Assembly: GCF_049059935.1 (NCBI RefSeq)
Contig: NZ_JBMGQR010000015.1
Location: 1 to 64,000 of the forward strand
Length of the DNA stretch: 64,000 nt
Reading direction: 5' to 3'
DNA from: JAURVT01 sp049059935
GTDB lineage: Bacteria; Actinomycetota; Actinomycetes; Propionibacteriales; Nocardioidaceae
A program made the translations under genes and the position numbers. The notes under the pieces are model-generated. The model saw only the letters and a list, made by a program, of their open reading frames with translations. It ran no database searches and was not told the DNA's origin. Below are positions 30,386-39,280 of this stretch, piece by piece (the first letter of the stretch is position 1; each line of letters opens with the position of its first letter).

Positions 30386-30850
30386 ATGGAGCCGCACCCG
30401 ATCCTCGGCCTGACCCCGCACCCCGAGGGCGGGTGGTTCCGCGAGACGTGGCGCAGCGCGCACGACGTCCAGCTGCCCGGGTACGAGGGCCTGCGGTCCA
30501 CCGCGACGGCGATCCTGTACTCGCTCGGCGACGGCGAGGAGTCGGCCTGGCACCGCGTCGCGTCCGACGAGCTGTGGATGCACCACAGCGGGCCGGCGCT
30601 CGTGCTGGGCCTGGCCGAGGGTGACGCGCCGCCCGCCGACGCCGACGTCGAGCGTCGGCTCGGCACCGACCTCGACGCCGGCGAGCAGCCGCAGGTGCTG
30701 GTGCACGCCGGGTGGTGGCAGCGGGCGCGCACGGCCGGTCCGGGGCGGGCCCTGGTGACGTGCGTGGTCTCCCCCGGCTTCACCTACGCCGACTTCGCCC
30801 TCGCGGACGCCGACCCTCGAGTCGCCGGGCAGGAGCCCGGCCAGACCTGA
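30386..30850 (+). CDS. DUF985 cupin-fold protein
   Basis: A 154-aa protein that opens with LTPHPEGGWFRETWRS (residues 9-24), the signature of the DUF985/cupin_5 family, followed by STATAILYSL, AWHRVASDELWMHH and a final VSPGFTYADFALAD. Histidines in the cupin barrel could bind a metal. Members have been proposed to act on sugars or small metabolites, but no reaction is established. It is divergent from betB. Confidence 0.8.
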   Translation: MEPHPILGLTPHPEGGWFRETWRSAHDVQLPGYEGLRSTATAILYSLGDGEESAWHRVASDELWMHHSGPALVLGLAEGDAPPADADVERRLGTDLDAGEQPQVLVHAGWWQRARTAGPGRALVTCVVSPGFTYADFALADADPRVAGQEPGQT

Positions 30851-31068
30851 TCGTCGATCCGGCGGCCCGACCTACACGAGATCGACCGGATCGATGACCT
30901 GATTTCACGAACTGCCGAATAGGGACATTCGCGTCTCAACCGGACTCGGGTCGATCTACGTTTCGCAGGCAACCACGCACACAGGCCCTGACGGTCCACG
31001 GCGCTGGTGAGCACAAAGCGAGCGAGTCGTTCTCGCCGCCCGTCGTCGATTCTCGGAGGAAGACCATC

Positions 31069-31692
31069 ATGTCCGGCACCCCCCACACGAACCCGCAAGG
31101 CTTCGAGCAGATGCGCAACCCCAAGGCCGAGGCCAAGGCCGCCCGTGCGTACGCCAAGGCCACCCGACCCTGGTTCAAGAAGAAGCGCTGGTGGGGTGCG
31201 GCGTTCGTGCTCGTGGTCATCGGCGCGACGGTCGCTAGCAACGGCGGCGGTTCGGAGACGCCCGCTCCCGTCGCGGCGACGGAGGCGAGCGCAGCCCCTG
31301 CCGCGACCCCGACGGCCGAGGAGGTGGCGGCCTCGGACGAGGAGGCGGCTGCGGAGGAGCCGGCTGTCGAGAAGGAGCCCGAGATGACCGCCTCGCAGGA
31401 GAACGCCGTGCAGGCGGCCGAGAACTACCTCGAGTTCGCGCCGTTCTCCAAGAAGGGCTTGATCCAGCAGCTGTCGTCCGACGCCGGTGACGGTTACCCC
31501 AAGGCCGACGCGAAGTTCGCCGTCAACCACATCGAGGTGGACTGGAACAAGCAGGCAGCCAAGGCGGCCAAGAACTACCTCGAGATGACGTCGTTCTCCC
31601 GGTCCGGACTGATCGAGCAGCTGACCTCGAGCGCGGGTGACGGTTACACGCAGGAGCAGGCCGAGTACGGAGTCACCAAGGCGGGGCTCTGA
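31069..31692 (+). CDS. Ltp-domain membrane protein
   Basis: A 207-aa protein with a basic cytoplasmic head, one membrane helix (about residues 44-60), a long Ala/Glu/Thr-rich spacer and two tandem Ltp repeats at the C-terminus. These are SQENAVQAAENYLEFAPFSK onward and the matching AAKAAKNYLEMTSFSR, each ending GDGY plus a short helix. Ltp domains are named after the lipoprotein of phage TP-J34, which blocks superinfection through the incoming tape measure protein. Similar repeats are widespread in actinobacterial surface proteins, so an anti-phage role is only a possibility. There is no lipobox; the helix is the anchor. Confidence 0.8.
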   Translation: MSGTPHTNPQGFEQMRNPKAEAKAARAYAKATRPWFKKKRWWGAAFVLVVIGATVASNGGGSETPAPVAATEASAAPAATPTAEEVAASDEEAAAEEPAVEKEPEMTASQENAVQAAENYLEFAPFSKKGLIQQLSSDAGDGYPKADAKFAVNHIEVDWNKQAAKAAKNYLEMTSFSRSGLIEQLTSSAGDGYTQEQAEYGVTKAGL

Positions 31693-31759
31693 GGGCCGAC
31701 CTCGAACCAAGGACGGCGCGCCCCGTCTGGCATTGAGGGAAGACTCCGATCCAGTTCCA

Positions 31760-31793
31760 GAACCCCGGACGCCACCGCGGGCGTCCGGGGTTC
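31760..31793. terminator. Intrinsic terminator
   Basis: GAACCCCGGACGCC and its GC-rich complement form a 14-bp stem with a 5- to 6-nt loop, 68 bp after the Ltp-domain gene. It is strong enough to end that unit. Confidence 0.75.
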
Positions 31794-31901
31794 TCCACAC
31801 GGTGGACTCGCACGAGCCTGTCCGTCCGCTCGTCGGCCTCGTCACCGTCGGGCTCGAGCCTCGCCCTCGCGGACGCGGGCCCGACAGGCGAGGATGGGGC
31901 G

Positions 31902-32123
31902 ATGACCGACACCGACGACACGACCCAGCAGGTCCTCGACTCCGCCACGAGGCTGCTCGCCTCCGGCGGCGAGACCTCCGTCAACGACCAGTACGTCGCC
32001 GACGACACCGGGCTCCCCGTCGGGGTGGTGCGCGACGCGCTCGTCTCCCTCGGCGACGGCGTCCTCACCACCCAGATCTTCGAGGACGGCTCGATCAGCG
32101 TGCTGGGGCTCGGCGAGTCCTGA
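31902..32123 (+). CDS. Small winged-helix-like protein
   Basis: A 73-aa acidic protein with TQQVLDSATRLLASGGETSVNDQYVADDTGLPVGVVRDALVSL, a helix-turn-helix-like arrangement, followed by a small beta wing (VLTTQIFEDGSISVLGLG). It may be a minimal regulator or adaptor. No family is recognised. Confidence 0.55.
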   Translation: MTDTDDTTQQVLDSATRLLASGGETSVNDQYVADDTGLPVGVVRDALVSLGDGVLTTQIFEDGSISVLGLGES

Positions 32124-32138
32124 CGTCCGTCGCGTCCG

Positions 32139-32197
32139 CGATCTGATGCCTTCTGGTGCTCAAGGACAGGGTTTGAGGACCACAAGGCATCGGATCG
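32139..32197. terminator. Long hairpin between convergent genes
   Basis: CGATCTGATGCCTT and AAGGCATCGGATCG pair with one mismatch, and the stem continues imperfectly inward. It lies between two convergent genes and probably serves as a two-way terminator. Confidence 0.6.
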
Positions 32198-32212
32198 GGG
32201 ACGCGGGGCCGG

Positions 32213-32398
32213 CTACTCCGAGCGCTGGGGCTCGTCGCGCTCGCGGGGCTCGTCGGTGACGGCGCCGGGGCTGGTGCCGCCCTCGGACGCGAACGGGGTG
32301 CCCGTCTCGGCACCGCCGTCGCCCTTCTCGTCCTGCTCGTCGTCGCTGGACGGCGCGCTGTAGGACTCGTCGCCGGCAGGGTCGGTGGGAGAGGTCAT
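32213..32398 (-). CDS. Short disordered acidic protein
   Basis: A 61-aa protein made almost only of Ser, Asp, Glu, Gly, Pro and Thr, with no hydrophobic core, so it is expected to be unstructured. It lies just after rsgA on the same strand. Its role is unknown and the coding call depends on context. Confidence 0.4.
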   Translation of the reverse strand: MTSPTDPAGDESYSAPSSDDEQDEKGDGGAETGTPFASEGGTSPGAVTDEPRERDEPQRSE

Positions 32399-32435
32399 GC
32401 GTCCACCCTCGCGGCAACGAGCGACGCCCGCACGA

Positions 32436-33497
32436 TCAGCGCCGCCGCGCCGCGCCCCGGTGCTCGCGGGTCCGCTGCTTCCAGACCTTGAGCTCGGCGG
32501 CCCGCAGCCGCGCGTCGCTGCGCCGGGCCATGTAGGCGGCCTCGCGCTGCAGCGCCCGCCAGCTGTCGTAGCGGCGCACCGTCAGGGAGCCGTCGTCCAG
32601 GGCGGCCCGAACCGCGCAGCCGGGCTCGCCGGCGTGGCCGCAGTCGGCGAAGCGGCACGACGCGACCAGCTCCTCCACGTCGGCGAACGTCGCCGCGACG
32701 CCCTCGGCGCCCGAGCCCAGGCCCACCTGGCGCAGGCCCGGCGTGTCGACCACCGCTCCCCCGCCGGGCAGGAGGACCAGCTCGCGGCGGACGGACGTGT
32801 GCCGCCCGCGTCCGTCCGAGCGGATGCCGCGGGTGAGCAGCACGTCGGCGCCGACCAGCGCGTTGGCGAGGCTGGACTTGCCCGCGCCCGACGAGCCCAG
32901 CAGCGCGAGCGTGCCGGACGCGGCCCGGGCGCGCAGCGCGTCGAGCCCGCGGCCGTCCTCGACGCTGCACACCACCACCTCGACCCCGGGCACCTCGGCG
33001 AGGACGTCGGCGGCGACGTCGTCGGCGTCCGCCGCGAGGTCGGCCTTGGTGAGGACGACGACGGGCTGCGCACCGCTCTCCCACGCCAGCGCGACGAGCC
33101 GCTCGACGCGGGCGACCGACGGCATCTGGTCCAGACCGCAGACCGCCGCGGCACTGGTGACGTTGGCCGCCAGCGCCTGCACCTCCGATCGTCCGGACGC
33201 CATCGCGCGGACGACGCACGTGCGTCGCGGCAGCAGGTGCTCGAGCGTGGCGCGCTGGTCGGGCCAGCGGCGGACCAGGCCCCAGTCGCCGACGCAGGGC
33301 CCGAGGGTGGAGTCGCGGGCCGTCGCGTCGAGCGGGCCGCCGCCGAGGCCGGCGCGGATCGGGCCGTCGGCGGTCATCAGGGTGGACAGGCCGCGGTCGA
33401 CGCGGGTGAGGCGACCGGGGAGGAGATCGGGGTCGAGGGTGCGGGCCGTGGCGGCCCAGGAGTCGTCCCAGCCGAGGGACGTGAGGATGTCGTTCAC
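32436..33497 (-). CDS. rsgA: Ribosome small subunit biogenesis GTPase RsgA
   Basis: A 353-aa circularly permuted GTPase: the G4 motif TKAD (150-153) comes before G1 GSSGAGKSS (201-209) and G3 DTPG (251-254). An N-terminal OB-like domain precedes it, and a zinc site Cys281, Cys286, His288, Cys294 follows. It checks late 30S subunit maturation in the cytoplasm. Length and motif order are normal for the family. ATG 33497 is the first start in frame. Confidence 0.92.
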   Translation of the reverse strand: MNDILTSLGWDDSWAATARTLDPDLLPGRLTRVDRGLSTLMTADGPIRAGLGGGPLDATARDSTLGPCVGDWGLVRRWPDQRATLEHLLPRRTCVVRAMASGRSEVQALAANVTSAAAVCGLDQMPSVARVERLVALAWESGAQPVVVLTKADLAADADDVAADVLAEVPGVEVVVCSVEDGRGLDALRARAASGTLALLGSSGAGKSSLANALVGADVLLTRGIRSDGRGRHTSVRRELVLLPGGGAVVDTPGLRQVGLGSGAEGVAATFADVEELVASCRFADCGHAGEPGCAVRAALDDGSLTVRRYDSWRALQREAAYMARRSDARLRAAELKVWKQRTREHRGAARRR

Positions 33498-33636
33498 GTG
33501 GAGGCTCTCTGCTTGCTCCCGTGCGCGGCCGGGCCGACCGGTCAGGTCAGGGCGCGACGGGCGGGGTCGGGCGGTCGGTGCCGAGTCGCACGGTCATGGC
33601 CCTCCTTTCCGCTCCGGTGGTGTCTCTGCGGCGAAA

Positions 33637-34824
33637 CTAGACCCGGTCGGCGCCGGGCCGCACCTGGTTTTCCGCCGCCTCCTCGGGAACCGGCTCGGCC
33701 CCCCGCGCGCGGCGCGCGATCGCGTCCTCGACGACGCGGCGCGTCCGCTCCTCCAGCTCGTCGCCGAACTGGTGCTGGTCGAGCACCACCTGCTCCAGCT
33801 CGGGCTCGAGGTCCTCGCGCGGCTGCCCGTCGAGCTGCTGCTGCCAGGGCATCCGGGCCCGCTCGCGGAACCGGCGCACCAGCTCGAGCCGGGCGCGCGA
33901 CGTGGACGCGGACGGGAACACGCGCTCGGCCGACGCGTTGAGCGCGGCGCCGATGAGCACCGAGATCGACAGCACGTACAGCCACAGCAGGATCGCGATG
34001 GGCGCGGCGAGCGGCCCGTAGATCGACGTCGACTGCCCCGCGTCGGCCGTCACGCCCAGCGCGCCGCGGACGGCCCAGCTGCCGAGGATCCACATGGTCA
34101 GCGTCAGCACGGCGCCGGGCAGGTCGTACCACCAGCTCGTCCGGACGGGCACCGACAGGTGGTACAGCGTGGTGAGGAAGACGATCGACAGCAGCAGCAC
34201 CGTCGGCCAGTAGAGCCGGGCGACGAACGCGAAGCTCTCGGGCACGAACTGGTCGACGAGCGTGGGTCCGGCCAGGATCAGCGGCACGAGCACGATGCCG
34301 AGCAGCAGCGCCACCACGTACAGCGCGAACGACAGCGCCCGCGTCTTGACGATGCCGCGGCGCCCGCCCAGGCCGTACATGATCGTGATGGTGTCGATGA
34401 AGACGTTGAGCGCGCGCGAGCCCGACCACAGCGCGAGCACGAACCCGATGGAGATGACGTCGATGCGTCCGCCACGCAGGACGTCGTCGAGCGTCGGCTC
34501 GATCACCGCCTCCACCGTGGACGGCGTGAGCGCCTGCGACACGATGTCGAGGATCCGGTCCTTGAACACGTCGACCTCGGCCACCTGGAACCGGTTGGCG
34601 ACGTACCCGACGCTGCCCGCCAGCCCGAAGATCAGCGGCGGCAGGGACAAGATGGCGAAGAACGCGGCCTCGGCGGCCAGGCCGGTGACGCGGTAGCGGA
34701 AGCAGCTGGCGACGGTGCCGGTGATGATCCGCCAGAGCGTGTGGCGGGCCTCGCGCCAGCGCGAAGCGGTGGCCGACGGCGCCGGTGCGGCGTCGTCCGC
34801 ACGCGCTCCCGCCTCGGCTGACAT
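33637..34824 (-). CDS. YihY/BrkB-family inner membrane protein
   Basis: A 395-aa protein with about six membrane helices between residues 30 and 310. The family marks AAEAAFFAILSLPPLIFGLAG near the N-terminus and IYGPLAAPIAILLWLYVLSISVLIGAALNA near the end are both present. The charged C-terminal 80 residues look cytoplasmic. The family (UPF0761) was once called RNase BN in error; its transport or envelope role is unproven. It is divergent from the AidB-like gene with only 17 bp between starts, so the promoters must overlap coding sequence. Confidence 0.88.
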   Translation of the reverse strand: MSAEAGARADDAAPAPSATASRWREARHTLWRIITGTVASCFRYRVTGLAAEAAFFAILSLPPLIFGLAGSVGYVANRFQVAEVDVFKDRILDIVSQALTPSTVEAVIEPTLDDVLRGGRIDVISIGFVLALWSGSRALNVFIDTITIMYGLGGRRGIVKTRALSFALYVVALLLGIVLVPLILAGPTLVDQFVPESFAFVARLYWPTVLLLSIVFLTTLYHLSVPVRTSWWYDLPGAVLTLTMWILGSWAVRGALGVTADAGQSTSIYGPLAAPIAILLWLYVLSISVLIGAALNASAERVFPSASTSRARLELVRRFRERARMPWQQQLDGQPREDLEPELEQVVLDQHQFGDELEERTRRVVEDAIARRARGAEPVPEEAAENQVRPGADRV

Positions 34825-34841
34825 GCGCCTACGGTAACGAC

Positions 34842-36485
34842 ATGGACCCCCTCCAGCGTGTACCTGAGAACCAGGCGCCGCCGCTCGTCGGGCGCGACAC
34901 CGTGGCCGACGACGCCGCCCTCGCCGACGCCGTCCGCGCGTTCGCCGGCGACGGCGCCGACGCGGTGCTGGCGTCGCTGACGCCGCTGGGACGTCTGGCG
35001 GGGTCGGCCGAGGCCCGCGAGCACGGGATGCGGGCCAACGAGAACGGGCCGCGGCTGCGCACCGCCGACCGGTACGGCCGCCGCGTCGACGAGGTCGACT
35101 TCCACCCGTCGTACCACTGGGTGATGGACCGCGGCGTCGGCCACGGCCTGGCCGGCGCGGCCTGGACGTCGGACGAGCCGTCGCCCCACCTGCGGCGCGC
35201 GGCGGGGTACGTCGCGTGGACGCACGTCGAGCCGGGCCACGCCTGCCCGATGACCATGACGTACGCCGCCGTGCCCGCCCTGCGCGCCGACGAGGGCCTG
35301 GCCAAGCAGTGGTCGCCCGGTCTGACGTCGCGCGCCTACGACCCCGGCCTGCGCACGCCGGACGACAAGGGCGGCCTGCTCGCCGGCATGGGCATGACCG
35401 AGAAGCAGGGCGGCTCGGACGTCCGTGCCAACCTCACCGTCGCCGAGCCCACGTCCACGCCCGGCGAGTACCTGCTGCGCGGCCACAAGTGGTTCACCAG
35501 CGCGCCCATGAACGACGTGTTCCTCGTCCTCGCGCAGGCCCCCGAGGGCCTCACCTGCTTCCTGGTGCCGCGCGTGCTGCCCGACGGCACCCGCAACCCG
35601 TTCGCGATCGTCCGGCTCAAGGACAAGCTCGGGAACAGGTCCAACGCGTCGGCCGAGCTCGAGCTCGACGGCACCCGCGCCACCCGTCTGGGCGACGAGG
35701 GTCGCGGCGTCCGCACGATCATCGAGATGGTGGCGGCCACCCGGCTCGACTGCGTGCTCGGCTCGGCGTCCCTGATGCGCCGCGCCACCGCCGAGGCGTC
35801 CTGGCACGCGTCGCACCGCGCCGCGTTCGGCTCCACGCTCGCCGGCCAGCCCGCCATGCGGAACGTCCTGGCCGACCTCGCCGTCGAGAGCGACGCCGCG
35901 ACGCTGCTCGGGCTGCGGCTCGCGTCCAGCGTGGACGCCGCCGACGACGAGCACGAGAAGGCGCTGCGACGGATCGCGCTGCCGCTGGCGAAGTTCTGGG
36001 TCTGCAAGCGGACGTCGTTCCAGGTGGCCGAGGCGCTGGAGTGCCTCGGCGGCAACGGCTACGTCGAGGAGTCCGGCATGCCGCTGCTGTTCCGCGAGTC
36101 GCCGCTGAACTCGGTGTGGGAGGGCTCGGGCTCGGTCAACGCCCTCGACGTGCTGCGCGCCCTGCAGCGCGAGCCCGGCTGCCTGGAGGCCTGGATCGCT
36201 GAGGTGGGGGCGGTGCGCAGGGCCGACCGTCGCCTCGACGACGCCGTCGACGACGTGCTCGCCGGGCTGGGCGAGCTGGAGGACGCCGAGGCCCGCGCGC
36301 GCCACGTCGCTTCGCGGATGGCGGTCTGCCTGCAAGGCGCCCTGCTGCTGCGTCACGGGGCGCCGGCCGTCGCCGACGCGTTCTGCGCCAGCCGGCTCGG
36401 CGGCGACTGGGGCGGCGTCTTCGGCACCCTCCCGTCCGGGCTCGACCTGCAGGCGATCGTCGAACGGACGACGCCGGCGTCCTGA
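34842..36485 (+). CDS. AidB-like acyl-CoA dehydrogenase
   Basis: A 547-aa flavoprotein of the AidB branch. It has the long N-terminal extension (NENGPRLRTADRYGRRVDEVDFHPSYH), the FAD-site GMGMTEKQGGSDVRAN, KWFTSAPMNDVFLVLAQ, and a C-terminal ECLGGNGYVEESGMP followed by FRESPLNSVWEGSGSVNALDVLRAL. AidB proteins respond to alkylation stress and bind DNA in E. coli, but the real substrate is unsettled. ATG 34842 gives the normal start. It precedes the aquaporin-like gene by 20 bp. Confidence 0.88.
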   Translation: MDPLQRVPENQAPPLVGRDTVADDAALADAVRAFAGDGADAVLASLTPLGRLAGSAEAREHGMRANENGPRLRTADRYGRRVDEVDFHPSYHWVMDRGVGHGLAGAAWTSDEPSPHLRRAAGYVAWTHVEPGHACPMTMTYAAVPALRADEGLAKQWSPGLTSRAYDPGLRTPDDKGGLLAGMGMTEKQGGSDVRANLTVAEPTSTPGEYLLRGHKWFTSAPMNDVFLVLAQAPEGLTCFLVPRVLPDGTRNPFAIVRLKDKLGNRSNASAELELDGTRATRLGDEGRGVRTIIEMVAATRLDCVLGSASLMRRATAEASWHASHRAAFGSTLAGQPAMRNVLADLAVESDAATLLGLRLASSVDAADDEHEKALRRIALPLAKFWVCKRTSFQVAEALECLGGNGYVEESGMPLLFRESPLNSVWEGSGSVNALDVLRALQREPGCLEAWIAEVGAVRRADRRLDDAVDDVLAGLGELEDAEARARHVASRMAVCLQGALLLRHGAPAVADAFCASRLGGDWGGVFGTLPSGLDLQAIVERTTPAS

Positions 36486-36505
36486 CGGGGCCCTACCCTT
36501 CGGCC

Positions 36506-37135
36506 ATGCGTGAGTACGTCTCGGCCGCCCTGTGCGGAGCCCTGGTCACCCTGGTCGCCTGCGCCGTCTCGGGCGCCGGCGCCGCCACGGCCGCACTGGC
36601 CGTCGGCGCGACGCTCGCCGTCCTGGCCTGGGCCACCGCGCAGCTGTCGCAGGACACCGAGGCGGGCATCCCGGTGGCGGACGTGGCGTGGGGCTTCGCG
36701 CTCGCGCTCCGCGGACGGACGGCGCCGGGCCGGCTGCTGCCGCTCGTCGCCGCGCAGGTGGTGGGCGCGGTCGTCGCCGGGCTGGGTGCGTCGCTGGTCG
36801 GCGGACGGCTGGCCGCCACCCCCGACGTCGCTCCCCCGGGCCTCGGCACGGCCGCGCTGCTCGGCGTGGTCGTGGGGCTCGTCGGCGGGCTGGCCGCGGT
36901 GCTGGCCGACCTGCACGCGCAGGACGCCGCCGCCGGGCTGTCGGGCGTCGTCGGCGGGGCCCTCCTGCCGGGTGCGCTAGGGTCCGCCGCGCACCCCGCA
37001 GCGCTGCTCGGCGTCGCCGCAGCGGGCTCCCTGGGCTGGACGACGGCCCTGGTGACCGGGGTCACGGTGCTGGTCGGCCACGGGCTCGCAGGCCTGTGGA
37101 TGCGGGCCGTGGTGGCCGAGGCCGAGGTCCTCTGA
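36506..37135 (+). CDS. Aquaporin-like membrane protein lacking NPA motifs
   Basis: A 209-aa protein with about six membrane helices. The segment FALALRGRTAPGRLLPLVAAQVVGAVVAG matches the first half of a MIP channel (AL.L.GR....R.LPY..AQ..GA), and the second half ends in a similar GHGLAGLWMRAVV. The two NPA boxes that form the pore are replaced: VAW stands in the first place and HPA in the second. It may therefore be a non-water-conducting relative. The resemblance is judged by eye. It lies 20 bp after the AidB-like gene. Confidence 0.6.
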   Translation: MREYVSAALCGALVTLVACAVSGAGAATAALAVGATLAVLAWATAQLSQDTEAGIPVADVAWGFALALRGRTAPGRLLPLVAAQVVGAVVAGLGASLVGGRLAATPDVAPPGLGTAALLGVVVGLVGGLAAVLADLHAQDAAAGLSGVVGGALLPGALGSAAHPAALLGVAAAGSLGWTTALVTGVTVLVGHGLAGLWMRAVVAEAEVL

Positions 37136-37233
37136 GCCGGTCCGGCCACGCCGAGTGTCCAGCATGTGGATGCCATGTCCACATGTCGAGACCACCGTTT
37201 GTGCGCCGTTCACGTGCGATCCAGACTGATCCC

Positions 37234-37338
37234 ATGCTCAGCGCCTCGACGACCCACCTGGTGGTCCGCCGCCACGTGGACCTCGGACGTCTGCGTAGCC
37301 AGATGTGTCGCACGTCCTCGGACCTCGCGACCGCCTGA
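37234..37338 (+). CDS. Cysteine-responsive leader peptide
   Basis: A 34-aa upstream frame with VVRRHVDLGRLRSQMC. The pattern V-x-R-x-H-x-D-L-x-R-x-x-S-x-x-C is shared by actinobacterial leader peptides placed before sulfur assimilation genes. Ribosome pausing at the Cys codon when Cys-tRNA is scarce is thought to control the downstream genes. It ends 101 bp before the sulfite reductase start, which fits attenuation. Confidence 0.75.
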   Translation: MLSASTTHLVVRRHVDLGRLRSQMCRTSSDLATA

Positions 37339-37439
37339 GCAGCTTCTCCCCCTCGGCATCGGACGCGCGGCCAGAGCCGCACTCCGGTGCCTTTCTGCTG
37401 TCGCGTCCTGCCCTCCTCGACCGAAGGACGCCTTCTCGC

Positions 37440-39116
37440 ATGACCAGCACGCAGACGCCCGCGCGCCGCCCCCGCCCCAAGCGCGGCGAGGGCCAGTGGG
37501 CGCTGGGCTACCGCGAGCCGCTCAACGCCAACGAGCAGTCCAAGAAGGACGACAACCCGCTCAACGTGCGGGCGCGCATCGAGAACATCTACGCGCACCG
37601 CGGGTTCTCCTCGATCGACCCCGGCGACCTGCGCGGACGGTTCCGCTGGTGGGGCCTGTACACCCAGCGTCGTCCCGGGATCGACGGCGGCAAGACCGCC
37701 ACCCTGGAGCCCGAGGAGCTCGACGACGAGTTCTTCATGCTCCGCGTCCGCATCGACGGCGGCCAGCTCGACCTCGAGCAGCTGCGCGCCGTCGGCGAGA
37801 TCTCGCGTGACCACGCCCGCGACACCGCCGACCTCACCGACCGCCAGAACGTCCAGTACCACTGGATCGACGTCCGCGACATGCCCGCGATCTGGGACAA
37901 GCTCGAGGGCGTCGGCCTGTCGACGCAGGAGGCCTGCGGCGACTGCCCGCGCGTCGTGCTCGGCAGCCCCGTCGCCGGCATCGCCGAGGACGAGATCATC
38001 GACGGCACCGCCGCGATCGAGGAGATCGAGCGCCTCTACATCGGCGACCGCGAGCTGTCGAACCTCCCCCGCAAGTTCAAGACCGCGATCTCGGGCCACC
38101 CCAGCCACGACGTCGTCCCGCAGATCAACGACATCGCGTTCGTCGGCGTCGAGCACCCCGAGCACGGCCCCGGCTTCGACCTTTTCGTCGGCGGCGGCCT
38201 GTCCACCAACCCGATGCTCGCCCAGCGCCTCGGCGCCTGGGTGCCGCTCGCGGAGGTGCCCGAGGTCTGGAAGGGCGTCGTCGAGGTCTTCCGCGACTAC
38301 GGCTACCGCCGCCTGCGCACCCGTGCGCGCATCAAGTTCCTCGTCGCCGACTGGGGCCCGGAGAAGTTCCGCGAGGTGCTGGAGAAGGAGTACCTCGGCC
38401 GCACGCTCGTCGACGGCCCCGAGGCCTTCGCGCCCGAGACGCCCGGCGACCACGTCGGCGTGCACCGTCAGAAGGACGGCAGGTTCTACGTCGGCGTCGC
38501 CCCGTCGGTCGGACGCATCTCCGGCAGCCTGCTGCTCAAGCTCGCCGACGTCGTCGAGGCGCACGGCAGCACCCGCGTGCGCACCACCCCGATGCAGAAG
38601 CTGGTCGTGCTCGACGTCGACGAGGACCAGGTCGAGCCGCTGATCGCCGCGCTCGACGAGCTCGGGCTGCACGCGCGTCCGTCGGCCTGGCGCCGCAACA
38701 CGATGGCCTGCACCGGCATCGAGTTCTGCAAGCTGGCCATCGTCGAGACCAAGGCCCGTGCGGCCGGCCTCGCCGAGGAGATGACGCGGCGCATCCCCGA
38801 CCTCGACGTGCCGATCACGGTCAACGTCAACGGCTGCCCCAACTCGTGCGCCCGCATCCAGACCGCCGACATCGGCCTCAAGGGCCAGCTGGTCCCCGGG
38901 CCCGACGGCTCGCAGGTCGAGGGGTTCCAGGTGCACCTCGGCGGTGCGCTCGGCCTCGAGGCCGGCTTCGGTCGCAAGCTGCGCGCGCACAAGGTGACCG
39001 GCGACGACCTCGCCGACTACGTCGAGGGCATCACCCGCCGCTACCTCGACGCCCGCACCGACGGCGAGTCGTTCGCCCGCTGGGTGTCCCGCGCCGACGA
39101 GGAGGCGCTGCGATGA
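37440..39116 (+). CDS. sir: Ferredoxin-dependent sulfite reductase
   Basis: A 558-aa siroheme/[4Fe-4S] enzyme that reduces sulfite to sulfide. The cluster ligands are visible as MACTGIEFC (Cys424, Cys430) and GCPNSC (Cys466, Cys470). Siroheme-binding blocks (LTDRQNVQYHWI, RTTPMQKLVVLDV) are also present. Length is normal for the actinobacterial one-subunit form that uses ferredoxin. ATG 37440 starts the protein; the frame is open further upstream, but that part overlaps the leader region. It is the first gene of the sulfate reduction operon and its stop overlaps the next start as ATGA. Confidence 0.92.
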   Translation: MTSTQTPARRPRPKRGEGQWALGYREPLNANEQSKKDDNPLNVRARIENIYAHRGFSSIDPGDLRGRFRWWGLYTQRRPGIDGGKTATLEPEELDDEFFMLRVRIDGGQLDLEQLRAVGEISRDHARDTADLTDRQNVQYHWIDVRDMPAIWDKLEGVGLSTQEACGDCPRVVLGSPVAGIAEDEIIDGTAAIEEIERLYIGDRELSNLPRKFKTAISGHPSHDVVPQINDIAFVGVEHPEHGPGFDLFVGGGLSTNPMLAQRLGAWVPLAEVPEVWKGVVEVFRDYGYRRLRTRARIKFLVADWGPEKFREVLEKEYLGRTLVDGPEAFAPETPGDHVGVHRQKDGRFYVGVAPSVGRISGSLLLKLADVVEAHGSTRVRTTPMQKLVVLDVDEDQVEPLIAALDELGLHARPSAWRRNTMACTGIEFCKLAIVETKARAAGLAEEMTRRIPDLDVPITVNVNGCPNSCARIQTADIGLKGQLVPGPDGSQVEGFQVHLGGALGLEAGFGRKLRAHKVTGDDLADYVEGITRRYLDARTDGESFARWVSRADEEALR

Positions 39117-39280
39117 CCGGCCGCGCCGTCCCGTTCCACTGCCCCTACTGCGCCGACGAGGACCTGCGTCCCCACGGCGAGAAGCACGGCGAGTGGGAGT
39201 GCCGCTCGTGCCTGAGGGCGTTCCGGCTCTCGTTCATCGGGCAGCTCGCCCCGCACCAGACTGGAGGTGACCTCGCATGA
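39113..39280 (+). CDS. Small zinc-ribbon protein of the sulfite reductase operon
   Basis: A 55-aa protein with CPYC and CRSC pairs (FHCPYCADEDL, WECRSCLRAF), which form one zinc ribbon. It is coupled by ATGA overlaps to both sir and cysH. A gene of this type sits in the same place in many actinobacteria, which suggests a conserved helper of sulfite reductase or APS reductase, but no function is proven. Confidence 0.75.
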   Translation: MTGRAVPFHCPYCADEDLRPHGEKHGEWECRSCLRAFRLSFIGQLAPHQTGGDLA

